Origin: Arenimonas sp049195245
GTDB lineage: Bacteria > Pseudomonadota > Gammaproteobacteria > Xanthomonadales > Xanthomonadaceae
Assembly (NCBI RefSeq): GCF_049195245.1
Contig: NZ_JBMIRR010000027.1
Span: 558,001-622,000, forward strand
Direction: 5' to 3'
Length of the DNA: 64,000 nucleotides
Position 1 is the first letter of the stretch; each line of letters opens with the position of its first letter. Below are positions 9,397-16,952 of this stretch, piece by piece. Both the position numbers and the translations under genes were made by a program. The notes under the pieces are model-generated. The model was not told where the DNA came from and made no database searches. It worked only from the letters and a program-made list of their open reading frames with translations.

Positions 9397-9414
9397 GTAA
9401 TAGCACGCTATTAC
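9397..9414. promoter_or_regulatory. 18-bp perfect palindrome, candidate operator of the TrpR-like regulator
   Basis: GTAATAGC-AC-GCTATTAC has two perfect 8-bp arms around a 2-bp spacer. It ends 9 bp before the ATG of the TrpR-like gene and lies 77 bp upstream of the divergent cyclase start. It is strikingly AT-rich within high-GC DNA, as expected for a promoter/operator. Size and symmetry fit a dimeric helix-turn-helix repressor. Binding by the adjacent TrpR-like protein is inference. Confidence 0.6.
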
Positions 9415-9423
9415 ATTAGCGCA

Positions 9424-9747
9424 ATGAAACGCCGTGACCCCGCCACCGAGCCGCCCAGTCCCGCCCTGGAAGGCCTGATCGACGCCCTGCTGAGCCTGCG
9501 CTCGGCGGGCGAGGTCCGGGCCTTCCTGGACGACCTGTGCACCCCCTCGGAACTCGAATCCATCGCCGACCGCTGGCGCGTGGTGCCGCTGCTGATCGCG
9601 GAGGTCCCGTACCGGGAAATCCACGACCGTACCGGCGTCAGCGTCACCACCATCGGCCGCGTCGCGCGCTGCCTGGACCTGGGCGCCGGCGGCTACCGCA
9701 TCGCCGCCGAGCGCCTGGGCACGCACGCCCACGACGCCTCGCACTGA
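9424..9747 (+). CDS. TrpR/YerC/YecD-family DNA-binding protein
   Basis: A 107-aa all-helical protein of the TrpR superfamily. The helix-turn-helix reads VPYREIHDRTGVSVTTIGRV, preceded by the family stretch LCTPSELESIADRW. I start at ATG 9424 (MKRRDPATEP). An upstream extension of the frame to 9322 would run through the palindrome and promoter. It is 30 bp ahead of hisG on the same strand, and YerC-type genes are commonly linked to histidine genes, so it probably regulates the his operon and itself. Its C-terminus is His-rich (THAHDASH). Ligand unknown; histidine is the obvious guess. Confidence 0.85.
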   Translation: MKRRDPATEPPSPALEGLIDALLSLRSAGEVRAFLDDLCTPSELESIADRWRVVPLLIAEVPYREIHDRTGVSVTTIGRVARCLDLGAGGYRIAAERLGTHAHDASH

Positions 9748-9777
9748 ACCCACCCGATTGATTACCCGGAGAGCGTC

Positions 9778-10677
9778 ATGAGGACGCACGACCGTTTGCG
9801 CATTGCCATCCAGAAATCCGGCCGCCTGTCCGACCCGGCCCGGGACCTGCTCGCGCGGGCCGGGCTGGTGTTCCGGGAAAGCCGCGACCGGCTGTTCTGC
9901 TATGGCGAATCCCTGCCCATCGACCTGCTGCTGGTCCGCGACGATGACATCCCCGGCCTGATCGCCGAGGGCGTCTGCGACCTGGGCGTGGTCGGCGGCA
10001 ACGTGCTCGAGGAACAGGCCTGCGAACGCCTGGCCGACGGCCGCGGCGAAGCCTTCAAGCCGATCCGCAAGCTGGGCTTCGGCCGCTGCCGGCTGTCGGT
10101 GGCCGTGCCCAACGACTGGGACTGGACCGGACCGCAGCGCCTGGCCGGCCTGCGCATCGCCACCAGCTATCCGCAGCTGATGGCGCGCTGGCTGCGCGAG
10201 CAGGGCGTGGACGCCGAGCCGGTGATGCTGTCGGGCTCGGTCGAGATCGCGCCGCGCCTGGGCAAGGCCGAGGCCATCTGCGACATCGTCTCCACCGGCG
10301 GCACCCTGATGGCCAACCAGCTCAAGGAAGTGGCCGTCATCCTGGAAAGCGAGGCGATGCTGGTGGCGCCTGCGCAGCCCTTCGCCGACGAGCGCGCGGA
10401 GCTGGCGGCCATGCTGCTGCGCCGGCTCGACGGCGTGATGAGCGTGCGCGCCAGCAAGCTGGTGCTGTTCCAGGCCAGCCGCGAGTCCGTGCCCGGCCTG
10501 ATCAAGCTGCTGCCTGATGCCGAGCCACCCACCGTCACCGCCATCGAAGGCCAGGCGGGGCAGGTGGCACTGCAGGCCTTGTGCCGCAGCGCCATGACCT
10601 GGCAGCGGCTGGAGGACATGAAACGCGCCGGCGCCTCCGGGTTGCTGGTGCTGCCGGTGGAGCAGATGCTGGCATGA
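9778..10677 (+). CDS. hisG: ATP phosphoribosyltransferase (long form)
   Basis: First and feedback-controlled step of histidine synthesis: ATP + PRPP to phosphoribosyl-ATP. At 299 aa it is the long form with its own C-terminal regulatory domain, so no HisZ is needed and none is present. The family segments GVCDLGVVGGNVLEE, LRIATSYPQ and CDIVSTGGTL (PRPP loop) are visible. A GGAGAG ribosome site lies ahead of ATG 9778. It is the first biosynthetic gene after the TrpR-like regulator, and its last codons overlap the hisD start (ATGA). Confidence 0.96.
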   Translation: MRTHDRLRIAIQKSGRLSDPARDLLARAGLVFRESRDRLFCYGESLPIDLLLVRDDDIPGLIAEGVCDLGVVGGNVLEEQACERLADGRGEAFKPIRKLGFGRCRLSVAVPNDWDWTGPQRLAGLRIATSYPQLMARWLREQGVDAEPVMLSGSVEIAPRLGKAEAICDIVSTGGTLMANQLKEVAVILESEAMLVAPAQPFADERAELAAMLLRRLDGVMSVRASKLVLFQASRESVPGLIKLLPDAEPPTVTAIEGQAGQVALQALCRSAMTWQRLEDMKRAGASGLLVLPVEQMLA

Positions 10678-11972
10678 AGCGCATCGTCTGGAATGAGCTG
10701 GATCCGGCGCAGCGCCGCGCCTGCCTGGCGCGACCGGGCGCCGACGGCCAGGCCGAAATCGAGGCGGCCGTGCGCCGCGTGTTCGAGCAGGTGCGCGCCG
10801 ACGGCGACACCGCGCTGCGTGCGCTGACCCGCCGCTTCGACGGCGTCGAGCTGGCGGGCTTCCGCGTTCCGGTGGATGCCATTGCCGATGCGGTGGCCAC
10901 GCTGGAGCCGCGCCTACGCGAGGCCCTGGTGCAGGCGCGCGACCGCCTGCTGACCTGGCACCGCGCCGGCATGGCGCGCGAGTTCGAAGTGGACACCGCG
11001 CCGGGCGTACGCTGCGGCCGGCTCCTGCGGCCGATTCCGCGCGTGGGCCTGTATGTGCCCGCCGGCACCGCGCCGCTGCCGTCCACCGCGTTGATGCTGG
11101 GCGTGCCCTCGCAGCTGGCGGGCTGCGCCGAAGTGGTGCTGTGCACGCCGCCGCGCGCCGACGGCAGCGCCGACCCGACCGTGCTGGCCGCGGCCTCGCT
11201 GTGCGGCATCACCCGCATCTACACCCTCGGCGGCGCGCAGGCGATCGCGGCGATGAGCCTGGGCACCGACAGCGTGCCGCGCTGCGACAAGCTGTTCGGC
11301 CCCGGCAACCGCTACGTCACCGCTGCCAAGCAGCTGGCGGCGATGATGGTCGGCGGACCCGCGATCGACATGCCGGCGGGACCGTCGGAAGTGCTGGTGA
11401 TCGCCGACGCCGGCGCGCCGCCGGCCCACGTGGCGGCCGACCTGCTGTCGCAGGCCGAGCACGGCCCCGATTCGCAGGTGGTGCTGCTCACCGACGACCG
11501 CGGCCTGATCGATGCCGTGGAGCAGGAAGTGCGGCGCCAGCTGGCCGCGTTGCCACGCGAGGCGATCGCGCTGCGTGCGCTGGAGCATGCGCGCCTGGTG
11601 CAGGTCGAAGACCTCGGCACGGCCTTCGACATCAGCAACGACTATGCGCCCGAACACCTGATCCTGGCGCTGCGCGACGCGCGCGCCTGGCTCCCGAAGG
11701 TGGGCAGTGCCGGCTCGGTGTTCCTGGGCGATTTTGCGCCCGAATCCTTGGGTGATTACTGCTCGGGCACCAACCACGTGCTGCCGACCAATGGCGCCGC
11801 GCGGGCCTGGAGCGGCGTCAGCGTCGCCAGTTTCCAGACCTCGATCAGCGTGCAGGAAGTCAGCTGCGAGGGCCTGGCCCTGATCGGTCCGGACGCGGTT
11901 GCGATCGCGCGCGCCGAGGGCCTGGAGGCGCACGCCCAATCGGTGCTGCGCCGGCTGGAGGCAGGGGCATGA
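10674..11972 (+). CDS. hisD: Histidinol dehydrogenase
   Basis: Zinc- and NAD-dependent enzyme performing the last two oxidations, histidinol to histidine; 432 aa, normal length. Signature segments are GLYVPAGTAPLPSTALM, LGGAQAIAAM, DKLFGPGNRYV, IDMPAGPSEVLV, QAEHGPDSQ (zinc-binding region) and NDYAPEHL. The start is ATG 10674 in the ATGA overlap with hisG; an upstream ATG in the same frame would lie deep inside hisG. The stop overlaps hisC in the same way, indicating translational coupling along the operon. Confidence 0.96.
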   Translation: MKRIVWNELDPAQRRACLARPGADGQAEIEAAVRRVFEQVRADGDTALRALTRRFDGVELAGFRVPVDAIADAVATLEPRLREALVQARDRLLTWHRAGMAREFEVDTAPGVRCGRLLRPIPRVGLYVPAGTAPLPSTALMLGVPSQLAGCAEVVLCTPPRADGSADPTVLAAASLCGITRIYTLGGAQAIAAMSLGTDSVPRCDKLFGPGNRYVTAAKQLAAMMVGGPAIDMPAGPSEVLVIADAGAPPAHVAADLLSQAEHGPDSQVVLLTDDRGLIDAVEQEVRRQLAALPREAIALRALEHARLVQVEDLGTAFDISNDYAPEHLILALRDARAWLPKVGSAGSVFLGDFAPESLGDYCSGTNHVLPTNGAARAWSGVSVASFQTSISVQEVSCEGLALIGPDAVAIARAEGLEAHAQSVLRRLEAGA

Positions 11973-13051
11973 GCGGCCTGCTGGAGCTGGTGCGACCCGA
12001 TCTGCGGGACTTCGCCGGGTACGCCTCGGCCCGTCGCGCCGACGTGCGCGGCTCGGTCTGGCTCAACGCGAACGAAAGCGCCTGGCGCAATCCCGCCGAC
12101 GCTGGCCTGGGCGCCAACCGCTATCCGGATCCGCAGCCGGCCGCGCTGCGCGAGCGGCTGGCTACGCTTTACGGGGTCAGCGCCGAAAGCGTGCTGGTGG
12201 GTCGGGGCAGCGACGAGGCCATCGACCTGCTGGTGCGCGCGCTGTGCGTGCCGGGCATGGACGCCGTGGTGGTGGCGCCGCCGGTGTTCGGCATGTATGC
12301 GGTCAGCGCCCGCCTTCAGGCCGCGCCGCTGGTGGAGGTTCCGCTGCGCGATGATGCGGAAGGTTTCGTGTGCGACCTGGATGCGATTGCCGATGCCGCC
12401 GTGAGCCACGGCGCCAAGCTGGTCTTCCTGTGCTCGCCGGCCAATCCCACGGGGCAGTCGGTGCCCGTGGACGACCTGCTGGCGCTCGCGCGCCGCCTGG
12501 CGGGACGCTGCCTGCTGGTGGTTGACGAGGCCTACGGGGAATATTCCGACCAGCCGTCGATCGCGGCGCACATCGAGCGCCAGCCCAATGTCGCGGTCCT
12601 GCGCACGCTGTCCAAGGCGCATGCGCTGGCGGCGGCCCGCATCGGCTGCCTGCTGGCCGCGCCCGAGCTGATCCGCGTGCTGCGCAACTGCCAGGCGCCG
12701 TACCCGCTGCCGTCGCCCTGCGTGCAGCTGGCGCTGGCGGGCCTGTCGGAGCCGGCGCTGGCGCAGACGCGCGGCCGCGTGCTGACCGTACGCGCCGAAC
12801 GCGAGCGGTTGCTGCACGAATTGCCCGACTGCGCCGGCGTGCGGCGCGTGTACCCCTCGCAGGGCAACTACCTGCTGGTGCGGTTCGAGGATGCCGAGGC
12901 CGCGTTCCGGCGGCTGCTGGCCGCGGGCGTGGTGGTGCGCGACATGCGCGCCTCGCCGCAGCTGGGCGACGCGCTGCGCATCAGCATCGGCAGCCCGGAC
13001 GAGAACGACCGCGTGCTCGCCGCGCTGGCCACGGGGAGGGCGGCGGCATGA
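11969..13051 (+). CDS. hisC: Histidinol-phosphate aminotransferase
   Basis: PLP-dependent aminotransferase of fold type I converting imidazole-acetol phosphate and glutamate to histidinol phosphate. The 360-aa product shows LNANESAWRNP near the N-terminus, the PANPTG segment, VVDEAYGEYS with the cofactor-contacting Asp, and TLSKAHALAAARIG with Lys216 as the probable Schiff-base lysine. Start ATG 11969 overlaps the hisD stop, and the gene ends in an ATGA overlap with hisB. Confidence 0.95.
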   Translation: MSGLLELVRPDLRDFAGYASARRADVRGSVWLNANESAWRNPADAGLGANRYPDPQPAALRERLATLYGVSAESVLVGRGSDEAIDLLVRALCVPGMDAVVVAPPVFGMYAVSARLQAAPLVEVPLRDDAEGFVCDLDAIADAAVSHGAKLVFLCSPANPTGQSVPVDDLLALARRLAGRCLLVVDEAYGEYSDQPSIAAHIERQPNVAVLRTLSKAHALAAARIGCLLAAPELIRVLRNCQAPYPLPSPCVQLALAGLSEPALAQTRGRVLTVRAERERLLHELPDCAGVRRVYPSQGNYLLVRFEDAEAAFRRLLAAGVVVRDMRASPQLGDALRISIGSPDENDRVLAALATGRAAA

Positions 13052-14136
13052 GCAGGCAGCGCATCGTTTTCGTGGACCGCGACGGCACCCTCATCGCCGA
13101 GCCGCCTGACTTCCAGATCGACGCCTACGAGAAGCTGCGCTTCGTGGACGGCGTGATCCCGGCCATGCTCAAACTGCGCGACGCCGGCTTCCAGTTCGTG
13201 CTGGTCACCAACCAGGACGGCCTGGGCACGGCCAGCTTCCCGCGCGAAAGCTTCGAGGGGCCGCAGGCGCTGATGCTGCAGGTGCTGGCCTCGCAGGGCA
13301 TCGTGTTCCGCGAGATCCTTATTGATGAAAGCTTCGAGCACGAGGGCAAGCCCACCCGCAAGCCGGGCCTGGGCCTGCTGATGCACTACCTGCGCGATCG
13401 CAGCATCGACCTGGCCGGCTCGGCCGTGGTTGGCGACCGCGACACCGACCTGCAGCTGGCCGCCAACCTGGGCTGCCGCGGCTACAAGCTGGCGCCCGGT
13501 CCGGATACCTGGGACCAGGTGGCGCACGAGCTGGCCGATGCGCCGCGCGTGGCCACCATCGAACGCGTCACCAAGGAAACGCGCGTGCGCGTGCGCCTGG
13601 ACCTGGACCGCGCGGCCGACCCGGAGGTGAGCACGGGCCTCGGTTTCTTCGATCACATGCTCGAGCAGCTGGGCAAACACGGCGGCTTCGCCCTGCAGCT
13701 CACCTGCGCCGGCGACCTGCACATCGATGAACACCACACCGTGGAAGACAGCGCGCTGGCGCTCGGCCAGGCGCTGCGAGAGGCCTTGGCCGACAAGCGC
13801 GGCATCGGCCGCTACGGCGATTCCTCGGGCCAGGGTGCGATCACGCTGCCGATGGACGAAACCCTGGCCAGCGCCGCGGTGGATTTGTCCGGCCGCCCGT
13901 ACTTCGTGTTCGAAGGCAGCTTCCCGCGCCCCGAGGTGGGTGGACTCGCCACCGAACTGGTGCCGCACTTCTTCCGCTCGCTGTGCGAAACGGCCGGCCT
14001 GAACCTGCACCTGCAGGTGCGCGGCGAGAACACCCACCACATGGTCGAGGCCTGCTTCAAGGCCGTGGCGCGAGCGCTGCGCCAGGCCATCCGGCGCGAG
14101 GGGCGCGAGCTGCCCAGTACCAAGGGCACGCTGTGA
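13048..14136 (+). CDS. hisB: Bifunctional histidinol-phosphatase / imidazoleglycerol-phosphate dehydratase
   Basis: Fused enzyme catalysing two non-consecutive steps. The N-terminal HAD phosphatase (residues 1-165) has FVDRDGTL with the nucleophile Asp, VTNQDG and GDRDTDLQLA. The C-terminal dehydratase (about 168-362) has GLGFFDHMLEQLGKHGGF and two His-rich metal motifs (DEHHTVEDSALALGQAL and NTHHMVEACFKAVARAL). The cysteines that bind structural zinc in the E. coli phosphatase domain are absent (SFEHEGKPTRKP). It overlaps hisC (ATGA) and hisH (GTGA). At 362 aa the length is normal for the fused form. Confidence 0.96.
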   Translation: MSRQRIVFVDRDGTLIAEPPDFQIDAYEKLRFVDGVIPAMLKLRDAGFQFVLVTNQDGLGTASFPRESFEGPQALMLQVLASQGIVFREILIDESFEHEGKPTRKPGLGLLMHYLRDRSIDLAGSAVVGDRDTDLQLAANLGCRGYKLAPGPDTWDQVAHELADAPRVATIERVTKETRVRVRLDLDRAADPEVSTGLGFFDHMLEQLGKHGGFALQLTCAGDLHIDEHHTVEDSALALGQALREALADKRGIGRYGDSSGQGAITLPMDETLASAAVDLSGRPYFVFEGSFPRPEVGGLATELVPHFFRSLCETAGLNLHLQVRGENTHHMVEACFKAVARALRQAIRREGRELPSTKGTL

Positions 14137-14732
14137 ACGTGGTGCTGGTGGATTCGGGCGGCGCCAACATCGGCTCGGTGCGCTATGCGCTGGCGCGGCT
14201 GGGGGTGGATGCGGCGATGACCGCCGACGCGGCCGCCATCCGCGCCGCCGACCGCGTGATCCTGCCCGGAGTGGGTGCGGCGGCGCCGGCGATGGCGCGC
14301 CTGCGCGAGCTGGACCTGGTTGACACGCTGCGCACGCTGCGCCAGCCGCTCATGGGTATCTGCCTGGGCATGCAGCTGCTGTTCGAGGGATCCGACGAGG
14401 GCGACGTGGACTGCCTCGGCCTGCTGCCCGGTCGCGTGCGGGCGATGCCTGCCTCGCCAGGTATCCGGGTGCCGCACATGGGCTGGAACCGCCTGCAGGC
14501 TACCCGGCCGACGCCGCTGATGACGGGCATCGCCGAAGGCGCCCAGGCCTATTTCGTGCACGGGTACGCCGCGCCGGTCACCGGCGACTGCGTTGCCGCC
14601 TGCGGCCATGGCGAGCCGTTCGCCGCACTGGTGCAACGCGGCAACGTCGCCGGCGCGCAGTTCCACCCGGAGCGTTCCGCCGGGGTGGGCGCGCGGCTGC
14701 TGAAAAACTTCCTGGAAGGATCCTGGGCATGA
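14133..14732 (+). CDS. hisH: Imidazole glycerol phosphate synthase, glutaminase subunit
   Basis: Class I glutamine amidotransferase that supplies ammonia to HisF; 199 aa. The nucleophilic Cys77 is in GICLGMQLLFE, and the His/Glu pair is in GAQFHPERS. The start is GTG 14133 in a GTGA overlap with the hisB stop, giving (M)NVVLVDSGGANIGSV as expected for the family. The longer frame reaching back to 13983 is only open sequence inside hisB. The stop overlaps the hisA start. Confidence 0.95.
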   Translation: MNVVLVDSGGANIGSVRYALARLGVDAAMTADAAAIRAADRVILPGVGAAAPAMARLRELDLVDTLRTLRQPLMGICLGMQLLFEGSDEGDVDCLGLLPGRVRAMPASPGIRVPHMGWNRLQATRPTPLMTGIAEGAQAYFVHGYAAPVTGDCVAACGHGEPFAALVQRGNVAGAQFHPERSAGVGARLLKNFLEGSWA

Positions 14733-15478
14733 CGGGCTTCACGCTGTACCCGGCCATCGACGTGCGCGAAGGCCGCGTGGTGCGTCTGCGCCAGGGCGAC
14801 TACGCGCAGGAGACGCGCTACGACGACGCGCCGCTGGCGGTCGCCTCGCGCTACGCGCAGGCGGGCGCGAGCTGGCTGCACCTGGTGGACCTGGACGCGG
14901 CGCGCGCCGGTGGCTACACGCTGGCTCCGCTGCTGGCCGAGCTCAAGTCCGCCACGCGCCTGAAGGTGCAGACCGGCGGCGGCGTGCGCGGCGAAGCCGA
15001 CGTCGAAGCCCTGCTGGCCGCCGGCGCGGACCGCGTGGTGGTCGGCTCGCTGGCCGTGCGAGAGTCGGGCCGCGTGGCGTCCTGGGTCACGCGCTACGGC
15101 GCCGACCGCATCACCGTCGCGCTCGATACCCGCCGCGATGCCGAAGGGCGTTGGCGGCTGCCGGTGCACGGCTGGACCGAAGAGGGCGGCAAGGAGCTGG
15201 ACGTGCTGGCCGCCGCATACGCCGAGGTGGGGCTTCGCCACCTGCTGTGCACCGACATCAGCCGCGACGGCATGCTGTCGGGCCCGAACTTCGATCTGTA
15301 CCGTTACCTCTGCGCTCGCTTCCCGCGCCTGGAAGTGCAGGCCTCGGGGGGCGTGCACGCCGCTTCCGATGTGGCCGCAGCCCGCGCGGCCGGCTGCGGC
15401 GGCGTGGTGCTGGGCAAGGCGCTGCTCGATGGCCGCTTCAAGCTGCAGGACGTGATCGGGGAGCAGGCGCCATGCTGA
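14729..15478 (+). CDS. hisA: ProFAR isomerase
   Basis: TIM-barrel isomerase (1-(5-phosphoribosyl)-5-[(5-phosphoribosylamino)methylideneamino] imidazole-4-carboxamide isomerase), 249 aa. Visible are LYPAIDVREGRVVRLRQGD with the catalytic Asp, VQTGGGVRGEADV, VVVGSLAV, CTDISRDGMLSGPN with the second catalytic Asp, and ASGGVHAASDV. It overlaps hisH (ATGA) upstream and hisF by 7 bp downstream. Confidence 0.95.
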   Translation: MTGFTLYPAIDVREGRVVRLRQGDYAQETRYDDAPLAVASRYAQAGASWLHLVDLDAARAGGYTLAPLLAELKSATRLKVQTGGGVRGEADVEALLAAGADRVVVGSLAVRESGRVASWVTRYGADRITVALDTRRDAEGRWRLPVHGWTEEGGKELDVLAAAYAEVGLRHLLCTDISRDGMLSGPNFDLYRYLCARFPRLEVQASGGVHAASDVAAARAAGCGGVVLGKALLDGRFKLQDVIGEQAPC

Positions 15479-16248
15479 GCCGTCGGTTGATTCCCTGCCT
15501 GGACGTGAAGCAGGGCCAGGTGGTGAAGGGCGTGCGCTTCCGGGACCACGTGGTGATGGGCGCGATCGAGGACCTGGCGCTGCGCTACCGCGACGAGGGC
15601 GCCGACGAGCTGGTGTTCTACGACATCACCGCCAGCCCCGAAGGCCGCGGCGTGGACGTGGCCTGGGTCGAGCGCGTGGCGCGGCTGGTGGACATCCCGT
15701 TCTGCGTCGCCGGCGGCATCCGCTCGGTCGCGCAGGCGCGCGCGGTGCTGCATGCCGGCGCCGACAAGGTCTCCGTCAACACGCCGGCGCTGGAACGGCC
15801 GGTCCTGGTGTCGGAACTGGCGGCCGAGTTCGGCGTGCAGTGCGTGGTGGTCGGCATCGACAGCCTGCGCGACGCCGACGGCGAATGGCGCGTGCGGAGC
15901 CACACCGGCGATCCTGACCGCACCCGGGCCCTGGCCCAGCGCACGCTGGACTGGGTCGAGCAGGCGCAGTCGCTGGGCGCCGGCGAAATCGTGCTCAACT
16001 GCATGGGCGCCGACGGCGTGCGCACGGGCTATGACATCGCCCAGCTGCAGGCGGTGCGCGCCCGCTGCGCGGTACCCCTGGTCGCCTCCGGCGGTGCCGG
16101 CGAGGCCTCGCATTTCGTCGACGTGTTCCGCCAGGCCGACGTGGACGCGGCCCTGGCGGCCAGCGTCTTCCATTCCGGCGCGGTCCGGATCCCCGAACTC
16201 AAGACCGTCCTGCGCGCGCAGGGCATCGAGGTGCGTGATGACGCCTGA
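15472..16248 (+). CDS. hisF: Imidazole glycerol phosphate synthase, cyclase subunit
   Basis: TIM-barrel cyclase subunit that uses ammonia from HisH to form imidazole glycerol phosphate and AICAR; 258 aa. LIPCLDVKQGQVVKGVRF carries the catalytic Asp. FYDITASPEGRG, CVAGGIRS, GADKVSVNTPAL, NCMGADGVRTGYD (second catalytic Asp) and VASGGAG are as expected. Start ATG 15472 lies inside the last codons of hisA. The 3' end overlaps hisIE by 11 bp. Confidence 0.95.
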   Translation: MLSRRLIPCLDVKQGQVVKGVRFRDHVVMGAIEDLALRYRDEGADELVFYDITASPEGRGVDVAWVERVARLVDIPFCVAGGIRSVAQARAVLHAGADKVSVNTPALERPVLVSELAAEFGVQCVVVGIDSLRDADGEWRVRSHTGDPDRTRALAQRTLDWVEQAQSLGAGEIVLNCMGADGVRTGYDIAQLQAVRARCAVPLVASGGAGEASHFVDVFRQADVDAALAASVFHSGAVRIPELKTVLRAQGIEVRDDA

Positions 16249-16852
16249 GCAGATCGACGCCCTGGCCTGGGACAAGCAGGATGGCCTGCTGCCCGCCATC
16301 GTGCAGGACGCGCGCAGCCGGCGGGTGCTGATGCTGGGCTACATGGACCGCGCCGCCCTGGAGGCCACGCTGGCCACGCGCCGCGTCACCTTCTTCAGCC
16401 GCAGCCGGCAGCGGCTGTGGATGAAGGGCGAGACCAGCGGCGACGTGCTGGAACTGGCGTCGCTGGACGCCGATTGTGATGCCGACACCCTGCTGGTGCA
16501 GGCCACCCCGCGCGGCCCCACCTGCCACCTGGGCCGCACCAGCTGTTTCGCCGAGGCGCCGGGTGATTTCCTGGCCGAGCTTGACGCGCTGGTGGCGCAC
16601 CGCGAACGCGATCGTCCCGAGGGCAGCTACACCAGCAAGCTGTTCGGTGCCGGCGTGCGCCGCATCGCGCAGAAGGTGGGCGAGGAGGGCGTGGAGACCG
16701 CGCTGGCGGCGGTGGTGCAGGACGATGCCGCGCTGCTGGGCGAAGCCGCCGACCTCACCTTCCACCTCACCGTGCTGCTGCGGGCCCGCGGACTGGGCTG
16801 GCAGGACGTGGTGGCGGTGCTGCGCGGTCGGCACGCGGCGCCGACGCCCTAG
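16238..16852 (+). CDS. hisIE: Phosphoribosyl-AMP cyclohydrolase / phosphoribosyl-ATP pyrophosphatase
   Basis: Bifunctional enzyme for the second and third steps of histidine synthesis; 204 aa. The HisI part (1-115) shows GYMDRAALEATL, FFSRSRQRLWMKGETSG, the metal-binding DADCDADT, and GPTCHLGRTSCF with its two zinc cysteines. The HisE part (about 118-204) shows SYTSKLFGAGVRRIAQKVGEE, a MazG-like helical pyrophosphatase. ATG 16238 is chosen; an in-frame GTG one codon upstream is possible. It is the last gene of the operon. No U-tailed terminator hairpin is obvious before the next gene. Confidence 0.95.
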   Translation: MTPEQIDALAWDKQDGLLPAIVQDARSRRVLMLGYMDRAALEATLATRRVTFFSRSRQRLWMKGETSGDVLELASLDADCDADTLLVQATPRGPTCHLGRTSCFAEAPGDFLAELDALVAHRERDRPEGSYTSKLFGAGVRRIAQKVGEEGVETALAAVVQDDAALLGEAADLTFHLTVLLRARGLGWQDVVAVLRGRHAAPTP

Positions 16853-16952
16853 TCGCGATCCACCGCCAGCGCGGTCGCGCGCCCCCGGGTGAGCACCCCG
16901 TGCAGCGATCCGCGCGTTTCGGGCGATAATCGGCGCAACGCCGGGAGTCGCC

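Noticed and set aside
9322..9423. N-terminal extension of the TrpR-like protein from 9322
   Set aside because: It would place the palindrome and promoter inside the coding region, and the extra 34 residues do not resemble the family.
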